This document shows positions 42,985 to 53,349 of a stretch of DNA of 64,000 nt, piece by piece. The DNA comes from Laburnicola sp. R22_1 (lineage: Eukaryota > Ascomycota > Dothideomycetes > Pleosporales > Didymosphaeriaceae). Each line of letters begins with the position of its first letter. Position 1 is the first letter of the stretch. The stretch covers positions 1,798,001-1,862,000 of the forward strand of contig JACONQ010000019.1 in NCBI GenBank assembly GCA_014281115.1, given 5' to 3'. Both the position numbers and the translations under genes were made by a program. Below the pieces are notes generated by a model. The model worked only from the letters and a program-made list of their open reading frames with translations. It had not been told where the DNA came from and ran no database searches.

Positions 42985-45118
42985 CTGTGGGTCACCACCT
43001 CGTGCACGGCCCCACCTCGTGCACGGCCAACACCAAATCTCCCGCACTTTCAGAATCGCTTTACACCACCAATATACACCCAATGGAGGCTGCCCTAGAG
43101 TCGTTCAAATCGCTGAAGCTTAGAGAGAAGCCTAATTATACTCAGACTGCGAAAAAGTACGGTGTTGATTGAACGTTGCTGTCGAAGCGTCACCGCGGGG
43201 TTATCGGCAGCTATGCGGAGAAAGTCGATAATATGCGCCTTCTCAACTCTACACAGGAAACTGAGCTCGTACAATATATTGATAAGCTCTGTGTACGAGG
43301 GCTACCACCTACAAGGGAGATGATACGGAATTTCGCAGCAGAAATAGTAGGAAAAGAGCCAGGAAAAAACTAGGTTAATCGCTTTATTGCGCGGCATCAC
43401 ATTGAGCTTGTATCTTAATAGGTATCCGGCATCAATTCCACACGCCACAGAGCTAACTCTGCCTTCAAATACGCCCTATATTTTAAGCTCCTAGACCAGA
43501 AGATAACTTAGTATGATATCGAGGCTCGCAATATCTACAATATGGATAAGAAGGGCTTCTTAATTGGGGTGCTGTCAAAAATGAAGCGCGTGTTCTCCCG
43601 CTATTGATATGATCACGGAGGCGTGAAACAAGCACTCCAGGACGGCAATAGGGAGTGGATAACTACGATAGCCTGTATTTGCGCCGACAGCAGCTATCTC
43701 ACACCTGCGCTGATTTATTAGGCTGTTTCTAGCAAGATACAAGACTTATAGCTTCAGGATTTCGACCCTACAGAGCACAAAACCTTCTTCGCCTTATCGC
43801 CCAGTGGATGGACCAACAACAAGCTAGGGCTCTCATGGCTTGAACAGGTGTTTAATCGCGAAACAAAAGCAAAGGCAAAACGATCATATTATTTACTTAT
43901 CCTTAACAGCTATAGCTCACATATATCAATGGAGTTTATTAAGTTTTGCGACGACAATCGGATTCTTCTGGCCATCTATCCTCCCCACGCTACCCACACC
44001 TTGCAGCCGCTTAACGTCTGCCTTTTCAAGCCTCTATTAACTGCCTACTCAAACGAGCTCTCCGGGTTCATGTATAGCTGTCAGGGCATCTCCGCGATTA
44101 CAAAAAGAGACTTCTTCCGCTTGTTCTATAAGGCCTGGCATACAACGTTTAAGGAAAAGACGATCTTAACGGCTTTTTAAGTCATAGGGCTTTCGCCGTT
44201 AGACTCAGAGGCTATACTTAAGAAGTTTAAAATAGAGGAGACTGAGAGGCCCTCATTAAGCGATAGTACTACTTCCGTACTCAGCGCTTTAGATTGGAGA
44301 AAGATTGAGCGATTACTGCGCCAGGTAGTGGAGGATATCTACAATTGACGCTCCCAACAGCTAAGCCAGACGATTCACGTGATAGCTGTACAAAAACAGC
44401 TCCTCCAGCATGAAAACAAGCGACTCAGAGGGGCCTTTGTTAATAAGAAGAAGCGCCGTCAACGTGGCAGGCCTCTATTACTTAAGGCACCGCAGGAGTA
44501 TAATAGTGGAGCTATATTCTAGTCGCTATCTAAAGTCAAGGACGCCCGCGATCGCCAAGCACAAAAGGATGCTAACAAGCAGCTACTACAACAACAGAAG
44601 TCCAAGGAGATTAAGCGTAGGGAGTAGCAGAAGCAGGAGAAGGCTACCATGCTTGAAGAGAGGCAGCGCATAAGAGAGGTGGCTAAAGAAATACGCCTTT
44701 AAGAACAGCGCGAGAAGGCCGTGCAGCGCGAAGAAGCTAGGATCGCGCGCGAAGCCAAAAAGCAACTCTAACAAGATATACAATTCTCTAAAAAGGGTAA
44801 TAGACGCCGTTAAAAGGCCTTTGCACCACCTCCTCAAGTCGCTGAGGAGACAGAGGATGTTGGTGTGGATATATCATCTGTAGTTGATGTGGTGCCTACA
44901 CCTGGCCCTGCCACGCGTACCCGCAAAGTACGCCTCCCACAGAGGTATCGCACGTAGTTTATCGTTACCAATCAATCAAATAGGTCCTTAAAAGCCCTCC
45001 ACTAAAAAATCTCGCGATAATACAATATATATGCGACTCTACAGCTGCAAAAGTTGTGGGTGTGGGCATCTGGAAACCGTGCACCAGGTGGGGCCGTGCA
45101 CCAGGTGGTGACCCACGG
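42985..45118 (+). mobile_element. Pogo-G, 2,134 bp, nested in Pogo-F
   Basis: The ends are CTGTGGGTCACCAC and the complement CCGTGGGTCACCAC, with TA on each side (42983-42984, 45119-45120). Two CTCGTGCAC or CTGGTGCAC copies offset by 17 bp lie in each end. Confidence 0.9.
43083..44957 (+). pseudogene. Pogo-G transposase, RIP-degraded
   Basis: The frame starts at Met 43083 (MEAALESFKSLKLREKP) and ends at 44957, 625 codons with over a dozen stops. Blocks: YTQTAKKYGVD, ERGLPPTR-like VRGLPPTREMIRNFAA, YNMDKKGF (Glu to Lys) and LLILNSYSSH (catalytic Asp to Asn), then THTLQPLNV. A long Lys/Arg/Glu-rich coil runs from about 44410. Two independent active-site losses besides the stops make it certainly inactive. 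It is the youngest layer of this nest by position, yet well RIP-mutated. Confidence 0.87.
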
Positions 45119-47318
45119 TATATAGCTGAGCTTAAGTTACCTACTAAGTTAGTACTAGTAAGCGGCCAGCCACCTCTAGCGGCAAGCGTCTTTAGCTATC
45201 ACCCTGTCTTTTTAGCTACACTAAGCTTATTTATTATGCCGCTAAAGCAGTTAAAACGCGCGCGTAATAGCGCTACAATCCCTAAGCTGCACAAACGCGC
45301 CAAAATAGCCGCCTAAGGCACGTCTACCTAGCTGATTGCGCTAGATAATACGTAATTAATGCTGTTGCAGCGCCTATCGCCGCAAGCTACCTTTAAGTCG
45401 CGATTCCGCAAGTCGCAGAATAAGGATAGTATTATCTCACTTACTAAGGGTAGCGACGCTGCAATAGTAGCTACAATAGACGTTAGAGAGCCCGCTAAGG
45501 GTGTTAACAAGGACAGTAACAAGAGCCTAGACGCGCACCTAGAGGACAACTTTAATAGGCTTAATTTTAAGCGTATACTAAAATATATAAAGCTGTTAGC
45601 GACACAGCGCGCAAAGAGAAGCTGGGTATGCCTTTATAGGTACTGTGTTGCGCTGCTTAAGGAGCCAAATTAGCTCTTCTTTGTCTGTTAATACTGCTAT
45701 TAGTATAAGATTATAGACGCTAGAGGCGCAGGTATATATAAGATAACGCTGTTAACGTTAATAATAGTCTGCTACCTAAGCTAAAAAAAGCGCAGTTATA
45801 GCTATCTACCGCTAGGAAAAGAAGTAGAGAAGCACGAGATAAGCCACCTACGCTAAGTTCTTATAGGCGGCAAGATTAGCGTCTCTTAAGATATCGCTAA
45901 TAAGCTTAGCGGCTTTAATACTTAGCACTTTAGGCTTGCTGCTATTAGTTAGCTTATTAAGAACAATTACCTATTAAGAGAGTTTAAGTTACTAGCATTT
46001 TAATAGCTAATTATAGCTGCTAACCTAGAGGCTAAGGCTGTGTTGTAGTCCTCTTACACAAGCGTCTTAGGCTTTATTTTATAACTCTATAACTACCTAA
46101 AGCCTTAGGTAGTCTTAGAGCTGTCCTAGGCGTTAAGTAAGATCCACCTTAGCTTTAACAGCTAGACAATAAAGGGTGGCAAGCATAGGTTTCTAGGTGT
46201 TGTTGCCCACTTTGTTAGTAAGCGTGGCAAGCTTTAGGATTTACCTATAGCGCTGCTGCTGTTAGCAGGCGCCTATAGTGGCGAGAGGATAGTAGAGGTT
46301 ATTAGCTAAATAATGCAGCAGTTTAGTATTAACCCGCTTAACGTTAGTTACTTTGTACTTAATAATATAAGTAATAATAACGCTACTATCTATAAGTTAG
46401 TGTAAGAGATAGGTTTCAGCGCGCCTTATTACTGCCTCTGCTGCAGCCCTTATACTCTTAACCTTATTAGCTAGACTCTACTCTAGGGTAAAGAAGCTAA
46501 TGCTTTTAATAACAACGCTAGCAAGCTTTTTAAAGAGAGCGAGTTTATAACTAAGTAGAGGCGCGACAGCCCGCTAGGCGTCCTATTAGATATTATTAAC
46601 TATATTAAAACGCTGCAACAGTATGCGCTTTTTACTAACTTTTAGCGTCTCTTATACTACAACCTACCTACTAGCGCAACAGCTAAAGACCGCAAGATAC
46701 TTAAGCCTATTAAGCCTATTGTTACACGCTAAAACTCCTACTACTCTTGCTTTAAGCGTGCTTATAAGCTATAGCCTACTATTACTACGTACGCTAATTA
46801 TCACATAAAACGTATCCGCGATAAGGACACGTACGCCACAACTTGGGGTAATAAGCTGCCAGAGGCGCAGCCATGGATGCGATCTGATAGGCTCTTAGCG
46901 TATGACTGGGCGGTTGTTACTAAGTATATAGACGCTCTAAGGCCACTAAAAGTGGCAACAAAGCGCCTAGAGGGACGCGGCTAAGACGGACATTTTAGCG
47001 CGATTGCTAAGATTATTCTAGTCTTTAAGCATATCCTAACATACTACAAGCAGCGCGTTAAAGCCTACGAGGCTGTTAACTATAACGCGCATAATAAAGA
47101 GCCTAAAGACCACCTTGCTGCCAATCTACGCGCAGCTTAGGCGAAAGCCAACGCTTATTGTCGTTTCGTAAATTCCCGCTCACCATGTGACCTGCCCCAC
47201 ATGTTAGTAATCGATTCGCGTACGTTATTTGAAACACGGATTTACCAGCTAAATATCAACCTTTTAATGCATTTAAAGAATCTGTGAGTACTTTATAGGG
47301 TCGCTGAACAAAGCTAGG

Positions 47319-48275
47319 TTGCTGCCAATAGTGTTGCAGGCTGTGATTAATTGTCTTGAGGACGACGTTAGCGTTACAAAAATCTGGAGAGACACTAAAG
47401 TAGCCTACTTGACGATTAGAAGGATTCGACTTAGCCTGGAGTACTGGGGGCAGCCTTACCCGCCAGCCTGCGTACGGCGGGGGCGGCCGCCGTTGCTACT
47501 GCAGTACTATTGCGAGAAGCTTAAAGAGTTGCTGCAAGGCCGGCCAAATACCTACCTGGATGAAATGCAGGCTTTCTTATATGACAATTACAACGTAAAA
47601 GCCTTATAAACAACTATCTGGGAGACCCTCGCCAGTATGAGGTGGAGTCGAAAAGCGGCAACCAAAGTGGCAGCTGAGCGTAACGCAGTCCTTTGTTGAG
47701 CGTTTCGAGCTCGCTGCCAGCTGGCGTATAAGGCGGAGCAGGTGATAGTACTTGACGAGAGCGCTTGCAACGAGCGTACGGGCGATCGCAAGTATGCCTG
47801 GGTGGAGGTGAACACGCCAGTTTAAGTATCGTACTCAGCGCAGAGGTCGGAGAGGTGGAGCTTGCTGCCAGCCATGGACGTAAATGGGTATTTCGATCAC
47901 CTTATCTATTAGGGAGCAATTACAGCGGAGCTGATGGAGGAGTTTGTGGCCAGCAAAGTGCTGCCGTATTGCACGCCGTACCCGGGGCCACGCTTGGTGA
48001 TTGTGATGGACAACGCTTCTATTTATTAATTAGCTAGAATTTAACAGCTTTGTTTGGACGCTGGAGTAGTACTTGAGTACCTGCCGCCGTACTTACCTAA
48101 CATGAATCCAATAGAGTAGAGCTTTAAGGCGTTGAAGTTATGGATGAAAAAGAACTTCTAGTGGGCGCCTATCTTTCAGGATTTCTCGTATTTTTTGGAG
48201 TTGGGCGTGCAGGAGGTTTGCTACAACGACGTACGGGCGAGAAAGTACTTTAGCTACTTAGGCTGGCAGGTGTGA
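47319..48275 (+). pseudogene. DD34E transposase of two-gene element 2, about eight stops
   Basis: One frame of 319 codons from Met 47319 to TGA 48273, without frameshifts. Start: MLPIVLQAVINCLEDDV. The helix-turn-helix region is TKIWRDTKVAYLTIRRI, then RRGRPPLLLQYY. Catalytic blocks are VIVLDESACNERTGDRKYAW, VIVMDNASI and MNPIE, with 34 residues between the last D and E. The triad is intact, but eight nonsense codons (TAA, TAG, TGA) interrupt it. It is diverged from element 1 but of the same type (shared DES-x-NE-x-TG). It may begin further upstream; 47319 is the first Met in frame. Confidence 0.85.
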
Positions 48276-48559
48276 GGTGTATAGGAGATGGAGAGCTTGA
48301 GCAATTGACGTGTTGTTGTTAAGTATAAATATTGCTAAGTATCACGATAGTGGCCCGTGCGGACTTAGTGTTTACCGGCGTTAAGTTGTTTACATCGCAG
48401 TTCTATATAATTCTATTAATAAGTTGATTTAATATACGTATATTTAGGCAATAACTTCCTTAAAATTAACTTTTATAGGCCAAAATTAGCAAAATAAAGA
48501 ACGTAAATCCCTTAACAAAAGGGAGCGTAAAGTACAAGCAACTGCAAAATTGATATTAG

Positions 48560-50213
48560 CGACCTAGCCTTAAGCTTTAGCAACTTCTCACATTTGCTGT
48601 ACAAACAAGCTCTCCTCGTTGTCCTTGTCCTTGTCCTCTCGCTCCTCTCGCTCCTCTCGCTCTACACGCTCTTTCTTCTTCTTTATGTTCTCTAAGCACT
48701 AAGCTTTTTGCTCTAGAGTTAGTCCTTTAAATCTACGCTGCTAGCGGACAGCATATGCTTAAAGTTTAAGTAGCAGAGGCAGCAGTAGCTCCTACACCTC
48801 TTGCCACAAGATATACAGCATGCCAGCCTCTAAGGGATCTATAAGTATGTTTAAGTTAATTCTATTGTCCTTAACTATAGTAAAGACTTTTCTTACATCT
48901 CTACGATCTTTGTGTGGACTCTTGTCAAGCCACTACTACAGAAAAAGCAGTATTATATAGTAGAGCTCCTCCACGTTACTGTAAGTCAATAGATCCCACG
49001 TCGAAACTAGCAGGTCGTCTAGTAGGCGATCAGGTTCTCGCTGCCAGGCAGGCGATCGTCAAGATGGCTAACTTTGTGCTAATTGACTTGCCACAGACGC
49101 GATTAGCAATTTGAACATATCTTTCATCGTAGGCTCGCCGTCAGAGTCGCTCCTCCTCCGCCGTCGCCTAGCCTGCTCACAAGACCTCGCTATCATTAAC
49201 CAAACGTTGTCTGACAGCGCTGCAACTGTACACCTTTGCAGCAACACCTCGCGGGCCCATATAGCGACTATATTGCCCTCGACGGGCATATAATCGGAGA
49301 ATCGCACCAGCAACAATTCAGTACGCTGAAAGTAGCACACATAGGCGTAGTTCAAGCACATAGTGTCCTGGCACCTCCACGCGTCCCGTATTTAGATGGC
49401 TGGCCTATTGCCCATCTGGTTAATCGCCATGACGTCTGGCAGCTCAGCGAGTTGGCGATTAGTAGCGGTGAGTCGTACCTAAGAGCCTTGCGGGCCACCT
49501 ACGCGTGACTAACTTAAAGCAGGCACCTAAGGTAACTCTGGCAGCAGCACCAAGTCAAAATCCATACACGCAGTGGCCCCTGCAGGCGCCAATTGCAGCA
49601 ACTCTTTCACGCCAATTTTTACATTAGCAAAACGTAGGCAACTCTCCCCGCGTTTGAGAGCGTTTGCCATACAATCCTTTGCCAAAGTTTAACTTAAATA
49701 TGTGACAACAGTAAGGCTTTTAATGGAGACTTTCTCCTGGGTGCTCATCTCCACAACGACGCTGTCGGCCCATCTCCACACCTCGCCCGCTGTCAGGCTG
49801 CTGAGCAGTTGCTTATAATTGCTATCCTCTACGCCGTTAACTATCTTATTGTTGCAGTACGCTCTATAGCGACACCTTATGTAAGTCTTATTAATCACCT
49901 TAGCGAGCTCTTTATCTAATTGTTGTGTAAAAGGACCTGGCTGGGCCGACGATGGGCCATCCTCCAGGTACATCTCTTGCTCCTCGACGTCCTCATCCTT
50001 AAGTTGCTCTGCCTCAGCTGCCTCAGCAGCAGTCACATGATCAGCTTTATTCACTATCTCTTGTAAAGGTGCCCTAGCCTTTGCTTTTTTGGGAGTCTTT
50101 TTGCGAGGTGACTTCGTCGTACGCGACTTTTTGGCTGCCTGCGTCGCCCTGGGTGGATTCTTGCCCCCCTCGAACACCTGAGTACTCTTACGTTTACGAC
50201 TTTCGGCCGGCAT
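48560..50213 (-). pseudogene. Accessory protein of two-gene element 2, degraded
   Basis: The minus-strand start is near 50213 (MPAESRKRKSTQVFE; an upstream Met at 50228 is also in frame). The first open part to 49689 is basic (TKSPRKKTPKKAKARAP), then acidic, then KVINKTYIRCRYRAYC. After frame breaks, 49373-49068 carries Cys with spacing C-x4-C-x-N-Y-x3-C (49373-49335) and then RRRRRRSDSDGEPT. A charged C-terminal coil (NIKKKKERVEREERGE) ends near 48590. The order basic tail, C-x4-C-x6-C, basic-then-SDS acidic patch is the same as in element 1. I know no family for it. Non-functional here. Confidence 0.6.
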
Positions 50214-51187
50214 CACGATAACCTTCAAAGATAATAGCAGGGTATCGTTTGGGGGATAAATTCATGTACGGCATCCGATTGTACGGAAAAATAGGTGGGG
50301 TCAAATGACGCGCAGGAAGCGATTACCTAACAAGCGCCCAGGTCACATGGTGAGCGGGAATTTACGAAACCACCGATACTACGCTAAGCTTAACCACTCT
50401 CCAGCCTACTACGCTGCTATGATCCTCTATCCCTACTACAAAACATACTGTGACATCGCCTAGAGCAACAAACCTAGGTGGCTTGAGGAGAACAACCGCG
50501 CGTTTCGCGCGCTTTGGGCGGAGTACAACACCTCACCGCCCGTACGTCGGCGCCCCGCGGTGCTCCCCAACGATATGGACGACGCGATCGAGAGCCTTAT
50601 CAATCCTAACGCGACTGGCAATATTAATATCGAGCCAGATGAGTATGAGCGATGGCGGAGAAGCGAGCCGCGCGCTGAGAAAGGTACTAAGTATGCAAAC
50701 AACCCTATAAAATATTAGGTAACGTTGCGCGATCGATACCCTACCCTCAGCAAGCTTGCACTTGACGTACTCTCTATTCCAGCATCAAGCTGTGAGTGTG
50801 AGCGCATGTTTAGTGAGCTTGGCGATCTTCTTGAGCCTCGGCGACGCTCTATGGGACCTCATTTATTGGCGGCTATACAATGCGTACGACGTTGGTAGAA
50901 AGCGGGTTTAGGCAGCAACAACCAGCTTAAGGAGGTACTAATAAGCACTGCAGAGATGGACTTGCTATACAGCATGTGCAGCGAGGATTCAGGCAGTGAG
51001 TAGTTGCTATACAGGGCGGTCAAACTTACATAGTACAATTAAGCCGTTTATCAAGCTCCAATCCAAGCTACCAAAAAAAAAGCTTGTTAGGCCTAACAAG
51101 CCAAGCCTCATGACTCCAAAACAAGCCTCAAGCCAAGTCGAAGGCCACGGCTTGTTTGGCTTGATTGTTGGCATGTCTGTGGCTTAG

Positions 51188-51346
51188 ATTCTAATGTCGG
51201 CATTCCTGGTCTCTAGCTATCCCGTTCCCGGCTTTCCGTACAGTCACGGGGTTTTATTGCTTGGCCTTAAATAAATGCTAGTAAATACGTGATATGAAAA
51301 AGTATATAATTCCGCCTGTCCGAAGTATGCCTATGGAAATGTAAAA
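51188..51346. other. Flank between hAT-E and the LPMO-like fragment
   Basis: Single-copy sequence with moderate AT content. ATATAATT near 51310 could serve the following ORF; nothing else is visible. Confidence 0.35.
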
Positions 51347-51598
51347 ATGAGTTTCAACATTTTCTTTAATCTGTATTTTTCGTTCATTGTAAGTGCCCAC
51401 GTCTTTATGGGCAATCCCGCTCCTCTACAATGGAACATCGAAATCGACAAGCTAGTGATGCCGATGAACGGTGACCCAAATCACCACGGGCCGGCATGGG
51501 GACAGCAGCTATTTCCTTGCAAAGGCCATCATCATACTGCTTCCTCTGCACAGCCTCAAACAACCTGGCATACGGTAACTAATGTAACTTTCCAGTAG
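51347..51598 (+). pseudogene. N-terminal fragment resembling an AA11-type lytic polysaccharide monooxygenase
   Basis: 83 residues from Met 51347. A hydrophobic signal peptide (FNIFFNLYFSFIVSA) ends just before His, giving a mature start HVFMGNPAPLQW. An N-terminal His with a following M-x-N-P-x-P and a later LFPCKG are hallmarks of AA11-like copper monooxygenases that attack chitin. The reading stops after TWHTVTNVTFQ, about where the beta-sandwich should continue with a second Cu-binding His. No GGGSCQ-type continuation was found in the next kilobase. Either a truncated gene or one with an exon I could not place. Similarity judged by motif only. Confidence 0.45.
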
Positions 51599-52294
51599 GT
51601 TCCCTTTTGTTCTTAGAGAATGGCCTCTAATCCATTCGGAGACTCTTTGACTCGACCAATAACCCCCTGCGTAGCGGAAACCCCTGCATCCCGGAAGGGA
51701 ACACAGGTACTTTAACTTCCAATCAACCTACAGCCCGCCTATAGTTGTCTTTTCCATTAAGTCAATAGTAGATTGAAATAAGGCACATTACAGCGCTAAC
51801 TTAGATGGTTTAACGCAGGCAGAGGCGACGTGGTTTGGTAAGGTATTGCAGTCCAGACCTGCCCTTAGTCTGATCTCAAATAGCCACGTGGAATCAGCGG
51901 ACATTCAAAAGCGGGACCCAGAAGACTACAAGGACAAACCGCTCCACTTCTTTGTTTGATGGAATTTAAGAGCGCCACCCTGCCAGAATCAACCGCGGAT
52001 AGCCGCGGAATCGAAGCTGCATTCGTTACCTCTTTCGCAACAGCGGCGTAAACTTCCACTCGTACCGTGTCTTTTACCTCTCGTCCATGTCCTGGTGACC
52101 AGACGATCGAGCGCACCGGTGCGATCCGAGCCGGCTGCTATCCGTCACTGATTGGTTGTGCAGCAATTCTGAGATGAATCCTTTCCCTCGGCGCTTATAT
52201 AGGATCCGCAGGAAGGCCCTCGTAGCGTCCGTGTTCGATCTTGTTTTCTTGCAGCCAACCCAATTTTCACATAGCACCTTGCTGACTTTGCATC
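51599..52294. other. Roughly 700 bp without a supported gene
   Basis: Both strands have only short frames (for example 51865-52116 minus) with no recognisable content. Composition is host-like and not RIP-scarred, so it may contain regulatory sequence of the downstream ORF. Confidence 0.4.
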
Positions 52295-52918
52295 ATGACC
52301 GACGGACCTACAGACCTTGCTGCGGGCGGTGGCGTGTGGCCCTGCCTGGGCAGGCTGGTCTACGATCTGCAGACCGTAATGGTATTCTGGGAATGCACGT
52401 GGCATTCCGAGCAGGAATACCAAACGCTGCGCGGGATTGGACACGCTGGATGGATCGTCTGGCGCGAGGGACAGGACAAACTTCTCATAGCATGGGAACC
52501 TACTTTCGAGAGCATGCTGGCCCAGCCTCCTTCGGAGGCGCTGCCGCTGGAACCCGCCGTCGAGGTCAGGGAAAATCGACCTGGCCTGCTTGGATATGTC
52601 GCGGCCAAGCACCTGCCAACCGGAGGCGGTCCACGGCTGGCCTTCCTAGCGTTCTGGAGGATATCGCCGATGTCAAATTCATCTTTCCTCCGGTTGAAAG
52701 CAACTTTCCATAGCCATCGAGGCTATGTCGTACACACGAAGGAGGACAAGGTTTGGGTGCAATGGGAACCCACATGGGTGTACTACGAAGATCTTAGCGA
52801 AAACAAGAAGGATTTTTACTTTCAAATGAAGGACGATCCCGAGGCGCTCTTGCAGCACTTTCACAAAACTGTCGTCTGTTATTCTTCACCCTTGACGGTG
52901 AAGAAGAGGCTGGTATAG
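52295..52918 (+). CDS. Unrecognised 207-residue protein with a duplicated WEPT module
   Basis: An intact frame from ATG 52295 to TAG 52916. Two similar segments are visible: GWIVWREGQDKLLIAWEPTFES (residues about 52-73) and GYVVHTKEDKVWVQWEPTWVYY (about 143-164). Both read G-[WY]-x-V, then a charged turn, then hydrophobic-x-WEPT-[FW]. The strand-strand-WEPTW shape recalls the second half of a chromodomain, but the helix is not obvious, so that is only a suggestion. No signal peptide or membrane segment. Codon use is host-like and free of RIP. Another frame (52156-52713) overlaps. It lies in the transposon-free island between hAT-E and Pogo-H. Confidence 0.55.
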   Translation: MTDGPTDLAAGGGVWPCLGRLVYDLQTVMVFWECTWHSEQEYQTLRGIGHAGWIVWREGQDKLLIAWEPTFESMLAQPPSEALPLEPAVEVRENRPGLLGYVAAKHLPTGGGPRLAFLAFWRISPMSNSSFLRLKATFHSHRGYVVHTKEDKVWVQWEPTWVYYEDLSENKKDFYFQMKDDPEALLQHFHKTVVCYSSPLTVKKRLV

Positions 52919-53349
52919 AGGCGGGACGTAGAATGTGTCGCTGTACACAAAGCGCTATTGCTGAATTTCATTTCATTACGTGATGGAAGTAATTCGATTC
53001 ATTTCAATGTGAATGCTATTGCACGGACATTCAACGCACCCAGCACCTCGTGGGGGCTGTTGGAAATCTTTTTACTCGAATCGGAGGTGACGGCGCACAA
53101 TTACAAACCAGCCGCGCCGCGCGAGGCAGTTTAGCACGGTCATAAGCATTTGGGAGCCAGGCTGATTTGGTGCTCGGTTCCTCGAGATTACAGTAGCGTC
53201 CCGCATCAGGGCTCAGCCTTGGAGTCGCGGGCACGCTAGCAAGAATGAGGCACGATAAGCAAGATGGTTGCGCATTCAGTTCCCCTGGAACTTCTTGCTG
53301 ACCTGCTGACCTAGCCAGAACGAGGATGTTGCAGTAAGTTTAGGAATTA
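52919..53349. other. Non-coding gap before Pogo-H
   Basis: Nothing convincing on either strand. It presumably includes the 3' flank of the 207-residue ORF. Confidence 0.4.

Larger units (their letters stand above)
41207..45132 (-). mobile_element. Pogo-F, sister of Pogo-B, carrying Pogo-G in its right end
   Basis: The left end AGCTAGCGTACATAG follows TA (41205-41206). The right end is split by Pogo-G: GGCCGGCAACTA before it and TATAGCTGAGCT after it together align with the inverted left end, followed by TA (45133-45134). Two CCGGCCACC copies offset by 17 bp lie in each end (one altered on the right). Without Pogo-G it is about 1.79 kb, the size of Pogo-B. Confidence 0.8.
47158..50376. mobile_element. 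Two-gene DD34E element 2, 3,219 bp
   Basis: The ends share GTTTCGTAAATTCCCGCTC and then CACCATGTGACCTG, after 5-6 less conserved outer bases. TA flanks both sides (47156-47157, 50377-50378) and sits in the hAT-E gene. The terminal repeats are about 60 bp and imperfect. As in element 1, a DD34E transposase gene and an unrelated-looking accessory gene converge; here the transposase is on the plus strand. Confidence 0.82.
45236..51003 (+). pseudogene. hAT-E transposase, split by two-gene element 2
   Basis: The frame starts at Met 45236 (MPLKQLKRARNSA, as in hAT-D), is interrupted at 47157 and resumes at 50377, ending at 51003. The first part is heavily RIP-mutated, with dozens of TAG/TAA (for example after KIAA at 45316), and the core motif reads SFNSxTIKGG instead of SFDSWTTKGG. 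The last part, including ASSCECERMFSELGDLLEP, is almost free of damage and retains the four-C run that hAT-D lost. Removing the insert with one TA restores the host reading. It is inactive. Confidence 0.85.
35251..51179 (+). mobile_element. hAT-E, one hAT inflated to 15.9 kb by nested insertions
   Basis: The 5' end CAGACCTGCCAACAATC is preceded by TGGCTTAG (35243-35250). The 3' end GGCATGTCTG at 51179 is followed by TGGCTTAG (51180-51187). This perfect 8-bp duplication proves one insertion. Its own sequence is at 35251-35537, 45133-47157 and 50377-51179. The rest consists of two-gene element 1 (with Pogo-E), Pogo-F (with Pogo-G) and two-gene element 2. It is a sister of hAT-D. Confidence 0.92.

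Noticed and set aside
52156..52713. 185-residue ORF overlapping the WEPT protein in another frame
   Set aside because: Arg/Pro/Ser-rich composition typical of a shifted frame; the 52295 frame has a repeated module and better codon use. Not fully excluded for its last 30 residues.
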